From Eupeodes corollae (Eukaryota > Arthropoda > Insecta > Diptera > Syrphidae), in assembly GCF_945859685.1 (NCBI RefSeq), contig NC_079149.1:24525118-24589117 (forward strand): a stretch of DNA of 64,000 nucleotides. The letters are read 5' to 3'. The position numbers and the translations under genes are program-made. The first letter of the stretch is position 1, and each line of letters begins with the position of its first letter. The notes below the pieces were generated by a model. The model saw only the letters and a list, made by a program, of their open reading frames with translations. It searched no databases and had not been told where the DNA came from. This document shows, piece after piece, positions 42,101-52,130 of the stretch.

Positions 42101-42562
42101 GTGGACAACAATCATAGAAGTCCGACAAAAAAGTCATCATCATCGCCGCTAATGGCTCGCAAAATCTCCGAAAATGTCTACACCGTTACGAGACAAGTCG
42201 ACGAAGTGGGTGAACATCAATTAGCACACAGCCAATCACAAAGGATTCTCAATTTGGCTGCCTTGCAAAACATCGATTTTCGATTTGATGACACCAAAAA
42301 CGAATCGGATTTGAAGAATAATTGCATGCAAGGATCGGAGAGTGCTTCGAGGATCTATCAAAAGTATGCCACTCTCGCTAGAATCACTCCCAACAATAAA
42401 TACATTGAAAAATGCTCCAAAGGCAAAACCAGCTCAACTAACAATGATCTCAGCAATGTGAAGAAGTTCACTTCCTTACCTAGATTTAAAAAAATTGATT
42501 TTTCACCGCTCAAGCTCAAGATTAACAATGTCTTGCAACGCCATCAGAACAATGAAGTTTGA
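33167..42562 (+). CDS. Docking/adaptor-like protein with YxxM and YEEI motifs, five exons
   Basis: Coding exons: 33167-33247, 33535-33832, 33894-34014, 34078-34230, 40969-42562; all boundaries are GT/AG and the phases agree, giving 748 aa. Residues 1-126 form an alpha/beta-type region (FKSWMKCLVKIEAIKCLP, then YGIFWLQNRKRCFIYFAVDS, MKWMKKSI) that may be a divergent PH/PTB-like domain. Then Tyr181 (GIYEEIPD, Src-SH2 type), Tyr204 (GIYEEM, YxxM), APPLPPRKR (225-233, SH3 ligand), and in the last exon Tyr434 (YCAM), Tyr478 (YENM) and Tyr493 (YENI); YxxM binds PI3K p85 and YxN binds Grb2-type SH2 domains. The rest is Ser/Asn/Asp-rich and likely disordered. I infer a tyrosine-kinase docking protein in the manner of Dok/Gab/Dos, at the membrane or cytosol; the orthologue is not identified. 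ATG context is AAAAATGG. The 6.7-kb fourth intron holds RTE, non-LTR and MITE insertions. Confidence 0.85.
34675..37185 (-). mobile_element. RTE-like non-LTR retrotransposon, copy 2
   Basis: Same family as copy 1, antisense to the gene. Pieces: leader 36909-37185; endonuclease 36392-36679; linker 35938-36186; RT fingers 35373-35798 with VKIAISKLKSNKAAGADGI, MPDEWNLSIVCPIHKKGDPL; thumb 34920-35111 with VKDFVYPGTAINTDNDTSAE. The catalytic motif reads YSDIDI for YADDIDI. The 3' end stops near 34675, short of that in copy 1. Many stops, so it is inert. Confidence 0.85.
37600..39640 (+). mobile_element. Non-LTR retrotransposon remnant (zinc-knuckle family), copy c
   Basis: Plus strand, broken frames. 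38399-38800 has the RT palm: FVDFKAAFDTINRRLLLFKL, TGVPQGCILSPFIFSLFING and LLYADDLVILTDDPETLQL, an intact YADD. Further on FPANTPNYAMYIESGLPPIY (39090) and CSLCNLNQAENISHFLAFCP (39488-39550), the same tail as at 8.0 and 14.7 kb. This copy therefore identifies those two tails as RT-type elements. Confidence 0.8.
38399..38800 (+). pseudogene. Reverse transcriptase palm of copy c
   Basis: 133-aa open frame containing motifs A (FKAAFDTINR), B (GVPQGCILSPFIF) and C (YADDLVIL). The fingers (37874-38104) and thumb are in other frames. Not functional as it stands. Confidence 0.8.
40206..40744. mobile_element. 539-bp MITE, TIR GGGYAGGTTCAG, target duplication ATT
   Basis: Left end GGGTAGGTTCAGCCAACATA, right end (reverse complement) GGGCAGGTTCAGACGACATA; both followed by AAGGAACTTG-like sequence. 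ATT at 40203-40205 and 40745-40747. Full-length relative of the 124-bp copy at 13715 and the fragments at 5885 and 7356. No coding capacity seen. Confidence 0.85.
41156..41161 (+). promoter_or_regulatory. Strong unused 5' splice-site consensus inside the last exon
   Basis: CAG|GTAAGT with the GT at 41159 matches the donor consensus in full. The reading frame continues through it for another 468 codons, so it must normally be skipped, or it defines an alternative isoform ending the exon after VSEGQ (phase 0). Confidence 0.4.
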
Positions 42563-44460
42563 AACTTGTAACAAGTCTTATTTGTATATCAGCTGCCTAA
42601 CATATCATAGTAAAGTGTTTTATTTTTCAAAGCGCTTATGTTTTTAGTCAGTCAGTTTCTTTTTTTATTAGCGCTTAAATACAAATGCTCAATTTTACAG
42701 TAGAACCGGCTTAATTGAAAAAAAAAACAAATTGTATATGTTCAGTTTTGAGAAGATTTATAAAAAAAAAGCTTAAAGCTAAATTTCATTTGTATTTTAA
42801 AATTGTTTTAATATTAATTTCTGTTTTAATCTTGTTTAGTGTTAATGGTATTCATTTTGTTGTTATTTCAATTTTAAATAAAATATTTTTCCAATTGTTT
42901 TTCAAATTATAAATATACATCAAAAAAGTAAGTTTATTTTTTTTTACTCCTTCAATTATTTTGAAATCATCAAATCCTGAATTTCTCCAACACTTTTCTA
43001 ACACATTATTTGTTTCTATTGAAATTGAGAATGTTTTTTTTAATATAGGACTTATTTGAATTTTATAGGAAACATAAAATAAGATTGAAATTTTCTGAAA
43101 TTTCGTGCAAATAATTTTACCACCAAAACAACGTGTTCCGATTATTCACAATAAAATACAATTCAAAAAATTACTTTAATTTATTTTTGTTCTTCATTAT
43201 TTTGTGAAATAATATTTCCAGTGACTCGAATACAAACAAAATTTCTTATATCAAATTTAATTTTAGTAATCCTTAATCTAATAATAAAACAAAAAAGGAT
43301 TAATATGACGTTAAAATAAAAACAACTTAGTGAAATAATAAAGAAACAAAAATATATCTTGTAAGTACTATATCGCTCACCGATTTAAAATAACAATTAA
43401 CTAAAACAAAATATACTTTAAATTATTTAAACAAATTAAAAAATTCATATTTGAAAATCTGTGATTGATTAACGTACAAACAAATGCAAACAAACATATA
43501 TATAACTATACAAGACTATTAAAATTAATATTTTTAAAAATAATTAATACAATTTTTAAAATATATGTACTCGTTTATGCAAAGACGAAGAAGAGTTGTT
43601 CTAATATTATGCTTTAATTATAAACAAATAAAAATGTCTTACATTTAGATAGATGAAGTTCTCAGTTAATCATATCGCTCAGCATACAAATAAAAGCTGT
43701 AAATAAAATCTAAATGATTAAAAAATTAAATAAATATGGTACATTTAAATTAAAACAAAATACAAATTATTATTTGCTTTTATAGTGAATGCACTTAATT
43801 TAAAATTTTAACATTATCAAAATGCTTTAACTATAATAAAAATAATATTCTAACTAAATACATAGATTATGCTTCTTAAGCTTAAAAATAAAAACATAAA
43901 ATCTAAAAAAAGTACATACATATTTGATTTTTGTTCTAAAATTCGTTAACAAAATTAAATAAAACAAAAATATGTCAATTTAACGCTTACCTTTTAATGT
44001 AAAACTATCAATCGAATATCATTGTTGTCTATTATTTATTCGTAAACAAAAGCTTATACTGTTGAATCTATGGAACTTTGACAAAAAAAAAAGAAAAAAC
44101 AAATAAAATATTTAAATAACAAAATACTATATATAAACATAAAAATGAGTATTAGAATTATCAAAAACAAGAAAGACTTATAAGTAGTTTAGAGATTGTA
44201 TTGTTTACAATAAATTATGTCTTATATATTATATTGTAGGTAGTAGGTTTACAAAATAAAATAAAATGATGTGTTTTCTATTTAATCTAACCGAATAAAG
44301 ATAAATTTACAAGGGAAATAAGTTTATTATTATTATTTCAGGACAGTAAATATACAGAATATGTATGAGTTCAGCTTTAGCTGCTAGAACTTACAGCTGA
44401 GTTATGTAAATAAAAAAGTGTCTAAAAAAGTAATTTTATAATGAACTAGTGGGGCGATCG
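42563..44460 (+). other. 3' UTR and AT-rich 3' flank of docking-protein gene
   Basis: Several AATAAA signals (first convincing one at 42877-42882). Extremely AT-rich from 43000 to 44460; no repeat family, ORF or RNA gene recognised. Confidence 0.5.
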
Positions 44461-44559
44461 TATGATGTGGTCAAAAGGAACAGGAACTCAGAAAGAGCTC
44501 CACGACCTCCCCAATAATTATTTTGCTTTTGTTACTATTAAATTATTCAGGCCAATTGT

Positions 44560-44720
44560 AAATGACAATTCCCGGGAAATATTTCCCTTTTCCCTTCTCT
44601 CTTATTCTAAATAAAAAATTCCCGAGGATTTTGTTCCCTTTTCAATTTCCCTTATTCTAAGCAAGTTCGAAAATGGGAAAAAATACTCCGGGAAAAAAAG
44701 TAGCTATTCTAAATGTCAAA
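44560..44720. repeat. TTCCCTTATTCTAA / GGGAAAAA inverted and direct repeats
   Basis: Short motifs TTCCCTTWTTCTAA occur several times directly, with inverted GGGAAAAAATACTCCGGG. It borders the Harbinger debris and may be an element end; no matching partner end was found. Confidence 0.35.
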
Positions 44721-44832
44721 AAAAGGGGAAATACGAATTCATTTGGCGCGAGTTTGTTCCCGACACTTGAGCTGGAGAGTTACGAAAATAAATGTAAGTT
44801 TTTCTATTTTTGCAATAATAATTGATAACATT

Positions 44833-45020
44833 TCAAAAATGTTAAGGTCAAAAACAACAAACAAGGAACAGCTTCAAATGCTTTTGAATTTGATGGAGGG
44901 TCAACGCGATATTTTCCACAAGAAAACAAAGGATTTGCATTGTTTTGGCAAATGGTGGAAAATAAGCTGAATTCGTGTGGACCACCAAGAAAAACACTAC
45001 CGGAATGGAAAAAAGTAAAC
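44833..45020 (+). pseudogene. Myb/SANT-like (zeste-type) fragment A
   Basis: MLRSKTTNKEQLQMLLNLM with EGQRDIFHKK, then one frame off FWQMVENKLNSCGPPRKTLP and EWKKV. This is the T..Q...LL..ME.....FW..v...LNs.GPP.k....WkkvW pattern of the DNA-binding ORF of PIF/Harbinger elements and Zeste. One frameshift lies near 44940. A GTAAAC follows EWKK and may be a donor. Confidence 0.6.
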
Positions 45021-45079
45021 ATTTAAACAAAAATTCAGTAGATTTATTTTTATTAATTAAAACTAGGTTGGGCCAGTCA

Positions 45080-45445
45080 AACATTGTTGGCTTTTCCCAA
45101 CCCCGTTTGGTATCCTCCTTCAGCAAAGAAACGCAAACAAGCACTCAATTTTGTTATTGGTGGAATCGCAAAACTTTTTTTAGCTGCATCACAGGACCTA
45201 AAGAGAATATCCAACAAATACTTGAAGGAAACCTTGTTAACTCTATAATACTTTTGAAACCTAAGAATCAAGTTGTTTAATGAAACTAGAAAAACAATTT
45301 TAGAATAAATCTTTGTGAATTTACAAGTACCACAACCATTGAGGCAACTCCAGAGGGTTCGAACTTTTCCTCAAGGATTTTCTAACAACACTTGGGCTTT
45401 GATGTTCCTCTAACTCCTCTTCAAACAAGATTCTTGCTGCAATAC
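45080..45445 (-). pseudogene. PIF/Harbinger transposase N-terminal fragment
   Basis: Minus strand: AARILFEEELEEHQSPSVVR then KSLRKSSNPLELPQWL (45330-45440), and SFKYLLDILFRSCDAAKKSF with IPPITKLSACLRFFAEGGYQ and TGLGKAN (45077-45271). These are the RxxSNPLELP and AIPP..kLaacLRFfAtGgYQ..vG blocks of Harbinger transposases, upstream of their DDE domain, which is not present here. A break lies near 45280. Confidence 0.65.
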
Positions 45446-46059
45446 TGTTAATTTAATTTACTTATATATGCATTTATTTATGCATAAATATCAATTTCAA
45501 AATGTTTGTTTTCCTTTTCTGAAACTTCTGTACACCTACATTCTTTTTTGATAGTAATAACGTTAGCGAGCTTAGCCATTGGTTTCAAATATCAATAGTG
45601 CCAACATTATTTATATGACAGAAAGAGGCAAGAAAGGATAAAGATACATCTGAAATATCTGCCTAGGTCCCAGTCTGTGTTTGCAACAACTTGAATCGTT
45701 CAGATTCAGATTAGTCTGTTCTGACTTGGCAAGGAACTTTGTTGCGCAGATGATTCTTTTGGCTTGGTCGCCCTCTGTTGCATTTGGCATCAATGAGTTC
45801 AACCTATTTACATGCCTCAAGGTTGATACTTGATAAAGTTTTTCAGAATCAGTCCTCACATCGGTTACAAGTAAATCCTGTGAATCTGTGCAAAAGCAAT
45901 TGCCTGGGTCAGACTAAGAAGTCTGTCTACAGCTTGCTCCAAAGGATACAAAGACAACTGGTAGTATAGTATTTTTTATTTTGAGCATTTATTTGTTTGA
46001 GTTTTACATTGTAGTCCAACCAAACCTATTTGCAAATAAAAACTTCTTTAATGGAAACT

Positions 46060-46230
46060 ACAAATTTTTATCAACAAACCGTATGCCAATCTTTTCTTTC
46101 ACGGAACAGTGGCCCAAGAGTGTTCAGTTCTTCTGCAAAACTCTGTAATAATCTTTCCTTTTTGATGAACCGAATATTCCAATGCTGCTGGCCATATCGA
46201 GATTCGTTTCGTTGTCCTTGAAATTATTAT
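46060..46230 (-). pseudogene. Myb/SANT-like (zeste-type) fragment B
   Basis: Minus strand reads FAEELNTLGPLFRERKDWHT followed by VC. Matches ..lA.eLNtlGP....+..W.kvw. The upstream half (46200-46225) is degenerate. Downstream on the same strand 45900-45960 (EQAVDRLLSLTQAIAF) could be the family's C-terminal helix. Confidence 0.5.
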
Positions 46231-46642
46231 TTTTGTATTTTCTTTTTATGTTATAATAATATAAAAATTATATGCAAACGCCTTTTTCTTTTATCATTAA
46301 TTTTAACAAACAAAAGGAAAACTCTGGAATTCGCTAGGGCTACCACAAAAATCATTCACAATAATGTAAATAAAGGTCTAGGATCCAAAACATTCACTCT
46401 TATTTTGAGATTCGTTATTCGAATTCGAGAAGATTTTATTTTGAGATTTGATCGATTCGAAAGTTTGCTGATTAAATCGAAAGTTCATTTAAAAAAAAAA
46501 TTAAGTAAACTTTGACTTTCGAATGATTCGAATCAAATGTCATTTTTGTGTCGTTCAGATATTTTCTGGTGAATAGCTAAAGAAACATGTAAGTTTTAAC
46601 AATTTGTATACGATAATTAAACGAAATTGGTTATATTGACGT

Positions 46643-47085
46643 GTTTATAAGGTTGATGGAGGAGAATCCGGAGGTAGGAGAGGTTTTTTCTGTAAATCGT
46701 GAAGATGCTGAACGGTTTTGGAGAGATGCTGCCGTGAAGACGTTGATACATGGAAAAATGAAGTAAAAGATAAAAAATGTTCGTGTTCAAGTTCTGGGCT
46801 AATTTCAAAAATAAATCCAAAAAGAAGTTGGTTGAAAACAAAACAAAAAGGAAGCAGTCCGGTTTTAACGATAATAAATTAATTCTATTATCAGAATTTG
46901 AAGAAGCTATCGTTAGAATTGCCTCGCTAAGCCAGTCTGTGTGCGGAATCAAGGCCAAGGTATTTAGACTAAATCAAACTCGTATTGAGGAGTCTGATGT
47001 GGGAGAAACGGCATCAAACAATATCATATCAATGAGCTCTATTAATGAAGATGAAGAACATTTTGTGGAGGAACAGCGATCTTAA
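46643..47085 (+). pseudogene. Myb/SANT-like (zeste-type) fragment C with accessory tail
   Basis: MEENPEVGEVFSVNREDAER and FWRDAAVKT then DVDTWKNEVKDKKCS in another frame, then a 102-aa open frame with LILLSEFEEAIVRIASLSQS and acidic NEDEEHFVEEQ. MEENPE....FW..........W.nevK matches the same domain as A and B; the LS.FEEAIV.I.SL block resembles its usual C-terminal region. Two frame breaks. A host gene seems unlikely given three relatives within 2 kb. Confidence 0.55.
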
Positions 47086-47189
47086 CGAACAAAGAAGGAC
47101 ACTTCGGTTCAACTGCTTCAAAAGCAATACAAAGGGTTTGAAAAGTTTTTTGCTTATTTGTGTTCTCAGCTGGAGACAGACAAAAAAAT

Positions 47190-48802
47190 TTTGGTTAAAC
47201 CTAAATATCTTACGAACCAAAAACGCTAGAGACTTGAATTAAATTTTATATAATAAACTGTAACGTGATCTCAAAGAAGTATATTTTTTGAAAAAAATCT
47301 ATTTAACGTTTTTTTTCTAAATCAAAAAAACTGAAAAAAAAAAATTTGTCACCTCCTAAATTTAACGACTAACATATGATTTCATCTCCAAAACAATTTT
47401 GAGCAACGGAAAATAATGTTTTTGAAATCTGATAAAATTTTGAAAAAAATCGAATTGACAGTTTTTTTTATAAAAAATAAAATTCTAAAAAAAACATTAC
47501 TCAAAGTTCGTAAAAATTAAATAACGATTCAAATATCTTTTCAAAAACTTAAAATTTAGGCTTCAAACTTATTTTATCTTACAAGAAATATTGTTTTCAA
47601 CATTCAATAAAATTTTGATAAAAATCGAATTGTCAGTTTTTTTACAAAACATAAAAACCTAAAAAAAAATTAATAAAAGTTGGTAAAAATTGATTTTCGA
47701 CTCAAATATCTTTTCAAATCTTTGAGATATTGGCTTTAATTTACTTTTATCTTTCAAAAAATATTGTTTTCAACATTTGATAAAATTTTGAGAAAAATCG
47801 AATTGACAGTTTTTTTTACAAAAAATTGAAAACCGAACAAAAATTAACAAAAGTTGGTAAAAATTGAATATGGATTCAAATATCTTTTCAAAAACTTGAA
47901 AGTTAGACTTCAAACTTATTTTATCTTATAAGAAATATTGTTTTAAGCATTCTGAAAGATGTTGAGAAAAATCAAATTGACAGTTTTTTTACAAAAAATA
48001 AAAACCTTAAAAAAAAAATGTATAAAAGTTTGTAAAAAATGATTTTCGACTCAAATATCTTTTCAAAAATTGTAGATATCGGCTTTTAACTACTTTTATC
48101 TTTCAAAAAATATTGTTGTTAACATTTAATAAAATTTTGAAAAAAATCGAATTTATAGTTTTTGTACAAAAAATTAAATACCTAAAAAAAATTTAACAAA
48201 AGTTGGTAAAAATTGATTTTCGACTTAAATATCTTTTCAAAACTTTGAGATATTGGCTTTAATTTACTTTTATCTTTCAAAAAATATTGTTGTTAACATT
48301 CAGTAGCGTTTTGAAAAAAATCGAATTGACAGTTTTTTTACAAAAAATTGAAAACCGAACAAAAATTAACGAAAAATGGTAAAAAATGTTTTTCGACTCA
48401 AATATCTTCTCAAAATTTTTATATAATAGCTTCTGAATAATTTCTACTTATAAGAAATATTGTTTTCAACATTATGACAAATTTTGAGAAAAATTGAATT
48501 GACAGTTTTTTTTACAAAAATAAAAACCTAACAAAAATATTAATAAAAGTTGGTAAAAATTGATTTTCGACTCAAATATCTTTTTAAAAATTTAAAATAT
48601 TGGCTTCAAACTTATTTTATTTCACAGAAAATATTGTTTTCAATATTCAGTAATTTTTATATAAAAATCCAACAGTCCGTTTTTTCATAAAAAATGAATT
48701 CTATTCATACGAGTACATTTATGGAAAAACTTTTAAGCAAGACAAATCGACAGACGGGATGGGAAGTTATCAGTGTGGGTCGCATCCCAGCCTCTTTTTT
48801 TA
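47190..48802 (+). mobile_element. Satellite-bearing DINE-1/Helentron-like element, copy 2
   Basis: Starts in the common internal block AAATATCTTACGAACCAAAA (47200) and runs through a tandem array (47290-48680) to the 3' end: TAAGCAAGACAAATCGACAG, then a hairpin GGGATG...CATCCC and CCTCTTTTTTT. Identical ending to copy 3. Its left block is missing here, but an inverted left block follows directly (48803-49095). Confidence 0.75.
47290..48680 (+). repeat. Tandem array of ~172-bp units in copy 2
   Basis: About eight units. Each contains AAAATCGAATTGACAGTTTT (or a close variant), a poly-A/AAAACCTAAAAA tract, AAAAGTTGGTAAAAATTGA and CAAATATCTTTTCAAA. Spacing of GACAGTTTT is near 170-180. Confidence 0.85.
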
Positions 48803-49095
48803 AATTGCTATGGTAAAAAAACCACCCACGCAATTTTCTTAAGAGCCCTTTCTGCATCTTTCTGCCTTATTATCTGTATAACAAAATGTATTTGAAGTCG
48901 ATATCTCCTCTGGTTCTTGAGCTATGGACGACGAAAAAAATGTCGCGAACGTACGGACGTACGTACACACGCACGCACAGACATCTTTCTAAAAATCTTT
49001 TATTTCGACTCTAGGGACCTTGAAACGTCGAGAAATGTCAAAATTTTCAATTTGACAAATCGGACCCATTACAATAACTTCCTATGGGAAGTTAA
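48803..49095 (-). repeat. Inverted left block of satellite-bearing element
   Basis: Reverse-oriented copy of the left block: GCTATGGTAAAAAAACCACC to TTCCTATGGGAAGTTAA. It includes a microsatellite of ACGTACG/CACGCACG repeats (48946-48980), expanded in the same place in copy 3. Head-to-head to copy 2. Confidence 0.75.
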
Positions 49096-49259
49096 TAAGT
49101 ATGTTGAGACAATTCGGGGTTTTCCGGGCAGGCGTGCATAATAAAAAAGGAGACATTTATTCTAATTCTAAGAGGATACAACTGTTTGGAGATCATCGTG
49201 TAGTACACAATTCCTTTTGCAACAAATATTATAAATTTTTTTGCTCAAAGATAAAGTGG

Positions 49260-49760
49260 ATTTTTAACTTGCAATCTAAATTTTGGTAAGTGAAGTATTT
49301 AATACATTTGTGAATGATTTTTTTGACTTAAGTGCTTTTATCAAAAAAAATTTCTTCAGTTTTTCATTAACTAAGATGTTTTTAGGTCGGTTTAACTGTT
49401 ATTGTGTTTTTATTTGTATTCTTTTTTGTATTTATCGAATATGGTTAAACATCTTGAATCAATAAACTTAAGAAAAGTAAATGTAGAAAAAGTTTTGTTG
49501 TAAAATATCTTAAGTTGACATGAGCGGTTTTATTTTTTTTTGATTAATATCGAAACTAAAAACAACTTATAATATATTTAACCATAACCATTTTTTCCTA
49601 ATATCTAATAAATAAAATAAATTGCTACTTAAGACGAATCATGTTCTACTTACGTTGTTTTACCTTTTAAAAAAAACCACTATTAATATACTTAAGTTAT
49701 TTTACCAAGGGTCAGAACTTTCATGTTTTAAAAGCTTTATCAACGAAGGTTAAAAAAGAA
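49260..49760 (+). repeat. Dispersed repeat, inverted relative at 59670-60260
   Basis: AAATATCTTAAGTTGACAT, GGTCGGTTTAACTG and TTAATACATTTGTGAATG match, in reverse complement, the sequence flanking copy 3 at 59.67-60.26 kb. Both lie just beyond a satellite-bearing element. Identity unknown. Confidence 0.6.
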
Positions 49761-50714
49761 TTGAATTGTTTGTGAACAGAATATATACAAAAAATATAAA
49801 AAGCTGGAACCATTCAAGTCGACTTAACATCCTTTACCTTTTGGGCACAGAAGTGATGATGGAATATTGTTTTTATTTTTAAATCGATTTCAGCATTCAC
49901 AATTGTTTTTGTTTTATGTGCAAAGTGACTTCAACAAAAATAGGAAACACTTAATCTAAATAGTCTTTTGCATTGCTATGTCTTTTGTGGCCATATTGTG
50001 AGTACCTACAGTTATCCAGATAGAAAGTTTTTTATGCTTTCCAATTTTCTGACTTTATTTCCTTTCTGAACGTGACCATGGTATATTACCAATTTTGAAA
50101 GCTTTAAAAAAGAATTATAATAAATATTGTTGCATCTCATTATTGATGAGTTTTAAATTTATATAAATCTATTACATTTATATAAGAATATAATTTGAAC
50201 CTTCATTGATATGGGATCGAAATTATTTTCAAGTGGTTTTTGAAAATCAAAAATTCTATATTAAAATGTTTAAGGAGGAAAAGATGTGTATTACGGAACC
50301 CAAAAACAGGTCGATTAGATAATTATTTGCAATAAATAAATAAAATAATGTTCTTTCTGTAGAATCATTTTTAGAACCTTAAAAATGTAGATTATTAAAG
50401 TTAAATGGTCGAGTGTTGTTGATTAATTACAGACGTTCAAGTCTTTAATTCTTTTAAATGTAATGTGAAGCTAAAACATGAAACTAGCGAAGTAGAGTTT
50501 AAGGCTTTTAGACAATCTAAAGATGATTGTGTCGTCCTTTCGGGATTTTTTTTAGAAATATTACAAAGCAAATCGAGGTTACAGAAATGGGAATCTATTA
50601 CACATACGGATGTGCTTTTGCGATAACGTTTTCTAGCTTTAATAGTCCACGGCCAAAGTAACAGCTCCTGTTATCTTTTAATTATAATGACCTAATTATT
50701 TTTGTTTGATAATA
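49761..50714. other. AT-rich interval, nothing recognised
   Basis: No ORF with a domain, no repeat with partner in the window. Confidence 0.4.
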
Positions 50715-52130
50715 AAGGGTGATTAAATTGTATGTCCTAATGTTGAATGTGAACTACACTTAAATGTCAAGTTTTTCTCTGCATTTTCTTTGACATTTCT
50801 CAATTTCAGACTAGCTCTATTTGAACCATTGGGAGATACACAATCGGGCAATGCGTTCAAGTCATTATGGCTGAAACACAAACACGCTTCAGCTTCGGCT
50901 TCGCCTGACGTTTACGAGTTCAGCCATAGGAATTCAATGCATGCTATCACAATGGAGCTTCAACCTCACGTTTCGTTTGACAATCGTAAGGAAAAGAACG
51001 TAATGTAACGTAATTTTACTCCAAACTGAAGCTCTAGTTCAATTATTTGAACATTTGCTTTATTTGACAGCTCAACAGCTGTAAAAAAATGCCAACAAAC
51101 AAAATATTTGCTCTTTGGAGGGATGAAATAATAGAAATGTCATTCAAAGCAACTTCGAAGTAGGCCCACCGTAACGCAAACGAAGCCGAAGCTGAAGCGT
51201 GTTTGTGATTCAACCATTAGGCTTGTTATGAAAATGGACGTTCAAATCATGATTTTTTCGGTCAATTCAATCATACAAATGTGCGTAAAATCGTGTAAAA
51301 ATTTGAGCAAATTGGGTCTGTAGAAGATGTGGTGCTCGTTCAGCTTGTACAGCAGAAAATATTGCTGCTGTTCACAATAGTGTGGTTGAAAAGCAGTCCA
51401 CCTTAACTTATCATCACGTCGTGCCCAAAAGTTGCACCTCCACCCTCGTTTGTTGATGAACATTATGTCTTACAAGGAGTAATTGACTCAAGAACTAGAA
51501 CCTCTTGTCAAATTCAAGCGTCGTCAATGGTCAGAATGGTGGCAAGAATTGGCAACAGTGTATGATCTATTTTCGAAGAAAATTATCTTCAGCGATGAGG
51601 TATATTTTCAACTCAGTGGATTCTTCAATAAGTAAAATTGCCGAAATTGGTCAAATAATAATCAAAGAGTTATTGTCGAAAAACCAATGCATGCACAAAG
51701 AGTGACTATTTGGGCGGTTTTTTTGTACTGGCGTCATCAGGCAGTTACTCTGTAAATGGTGTTCGCTATCGTGAGGTGTAAACTAACTTTTTATGGCCAA
51801 AAGTGCAAATTAGAAGATATGGATGTTATCTATATGTGGTTTTTAACAAGACGGTGCCATTTGCAATACAGCTTGCCACATGGCTGTTCTGTACGACTAA
51901 TTTAATGGTGCGGTAATATCAATGTGTCGATGTCAATGTGCTCCCAAGATTATGTAGTTTGACACCCTTCTTTTTTGGGGTTATTTAAAAAAAAAGGTGT
52001 CCGTCGATAAGCGAACCTTTTTTCACCTAAATTCAAGAAGCGAGTACTGAAAGGTTCTCTCAGCCATGAGCTTTTGGGAGATGATTTTCGAAGCCCTAGC
52101 GAACCTACTACAAAATTAAAAGACAGGAAT
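50715..52130 (+). mobile_element. Mariner remnant (AAGGGTGATT terminus), carrying a MITE
   Basis: Begins TA|AAGGGTGATTAAATTG, the same terminus as the mariner at 54.9-56.1 kb. Broken frames read KIIFSDEVYFQLSGFFNK (first catalytic region), VIVEKPMHAQRVTIWA, SVNGVRYREV, TNFLWPKVQ and QDGAICNTACH (second Asp region). A 349-bp MITE (50868-51216) is inserted near the 5' end. Inactive; the 3' TIR is not found. Confidence 0.7.
50868..51216. mobile_element. 349-bp MITE with ~40-bp TIR, target duplication TTA
   Basis: Left end TGGCTGAAACACAAACACGC, right end (reverse complement) TGGTTGAATCACAAACACGC, both continuing TTCAGCTTCGGCTTCG. TTA at 50865-50867 and 51217-51219. No coding. Confidence 0.85.

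Noticed and set aside
45611..45859. 82-aa minus-strand ORF upstream of the Harbinger fragment
   Set aside because: Position is suggestive, but no Harbinger or other domain could be recognised, so no call was made.
48917..49289. Plus-strand ORFs of 74 and 62 aa
   Set aside because: Produced by the conserved left block and microsatellite of the satellite-bearing element; the same false ORFs recur at 5474 and 57727.
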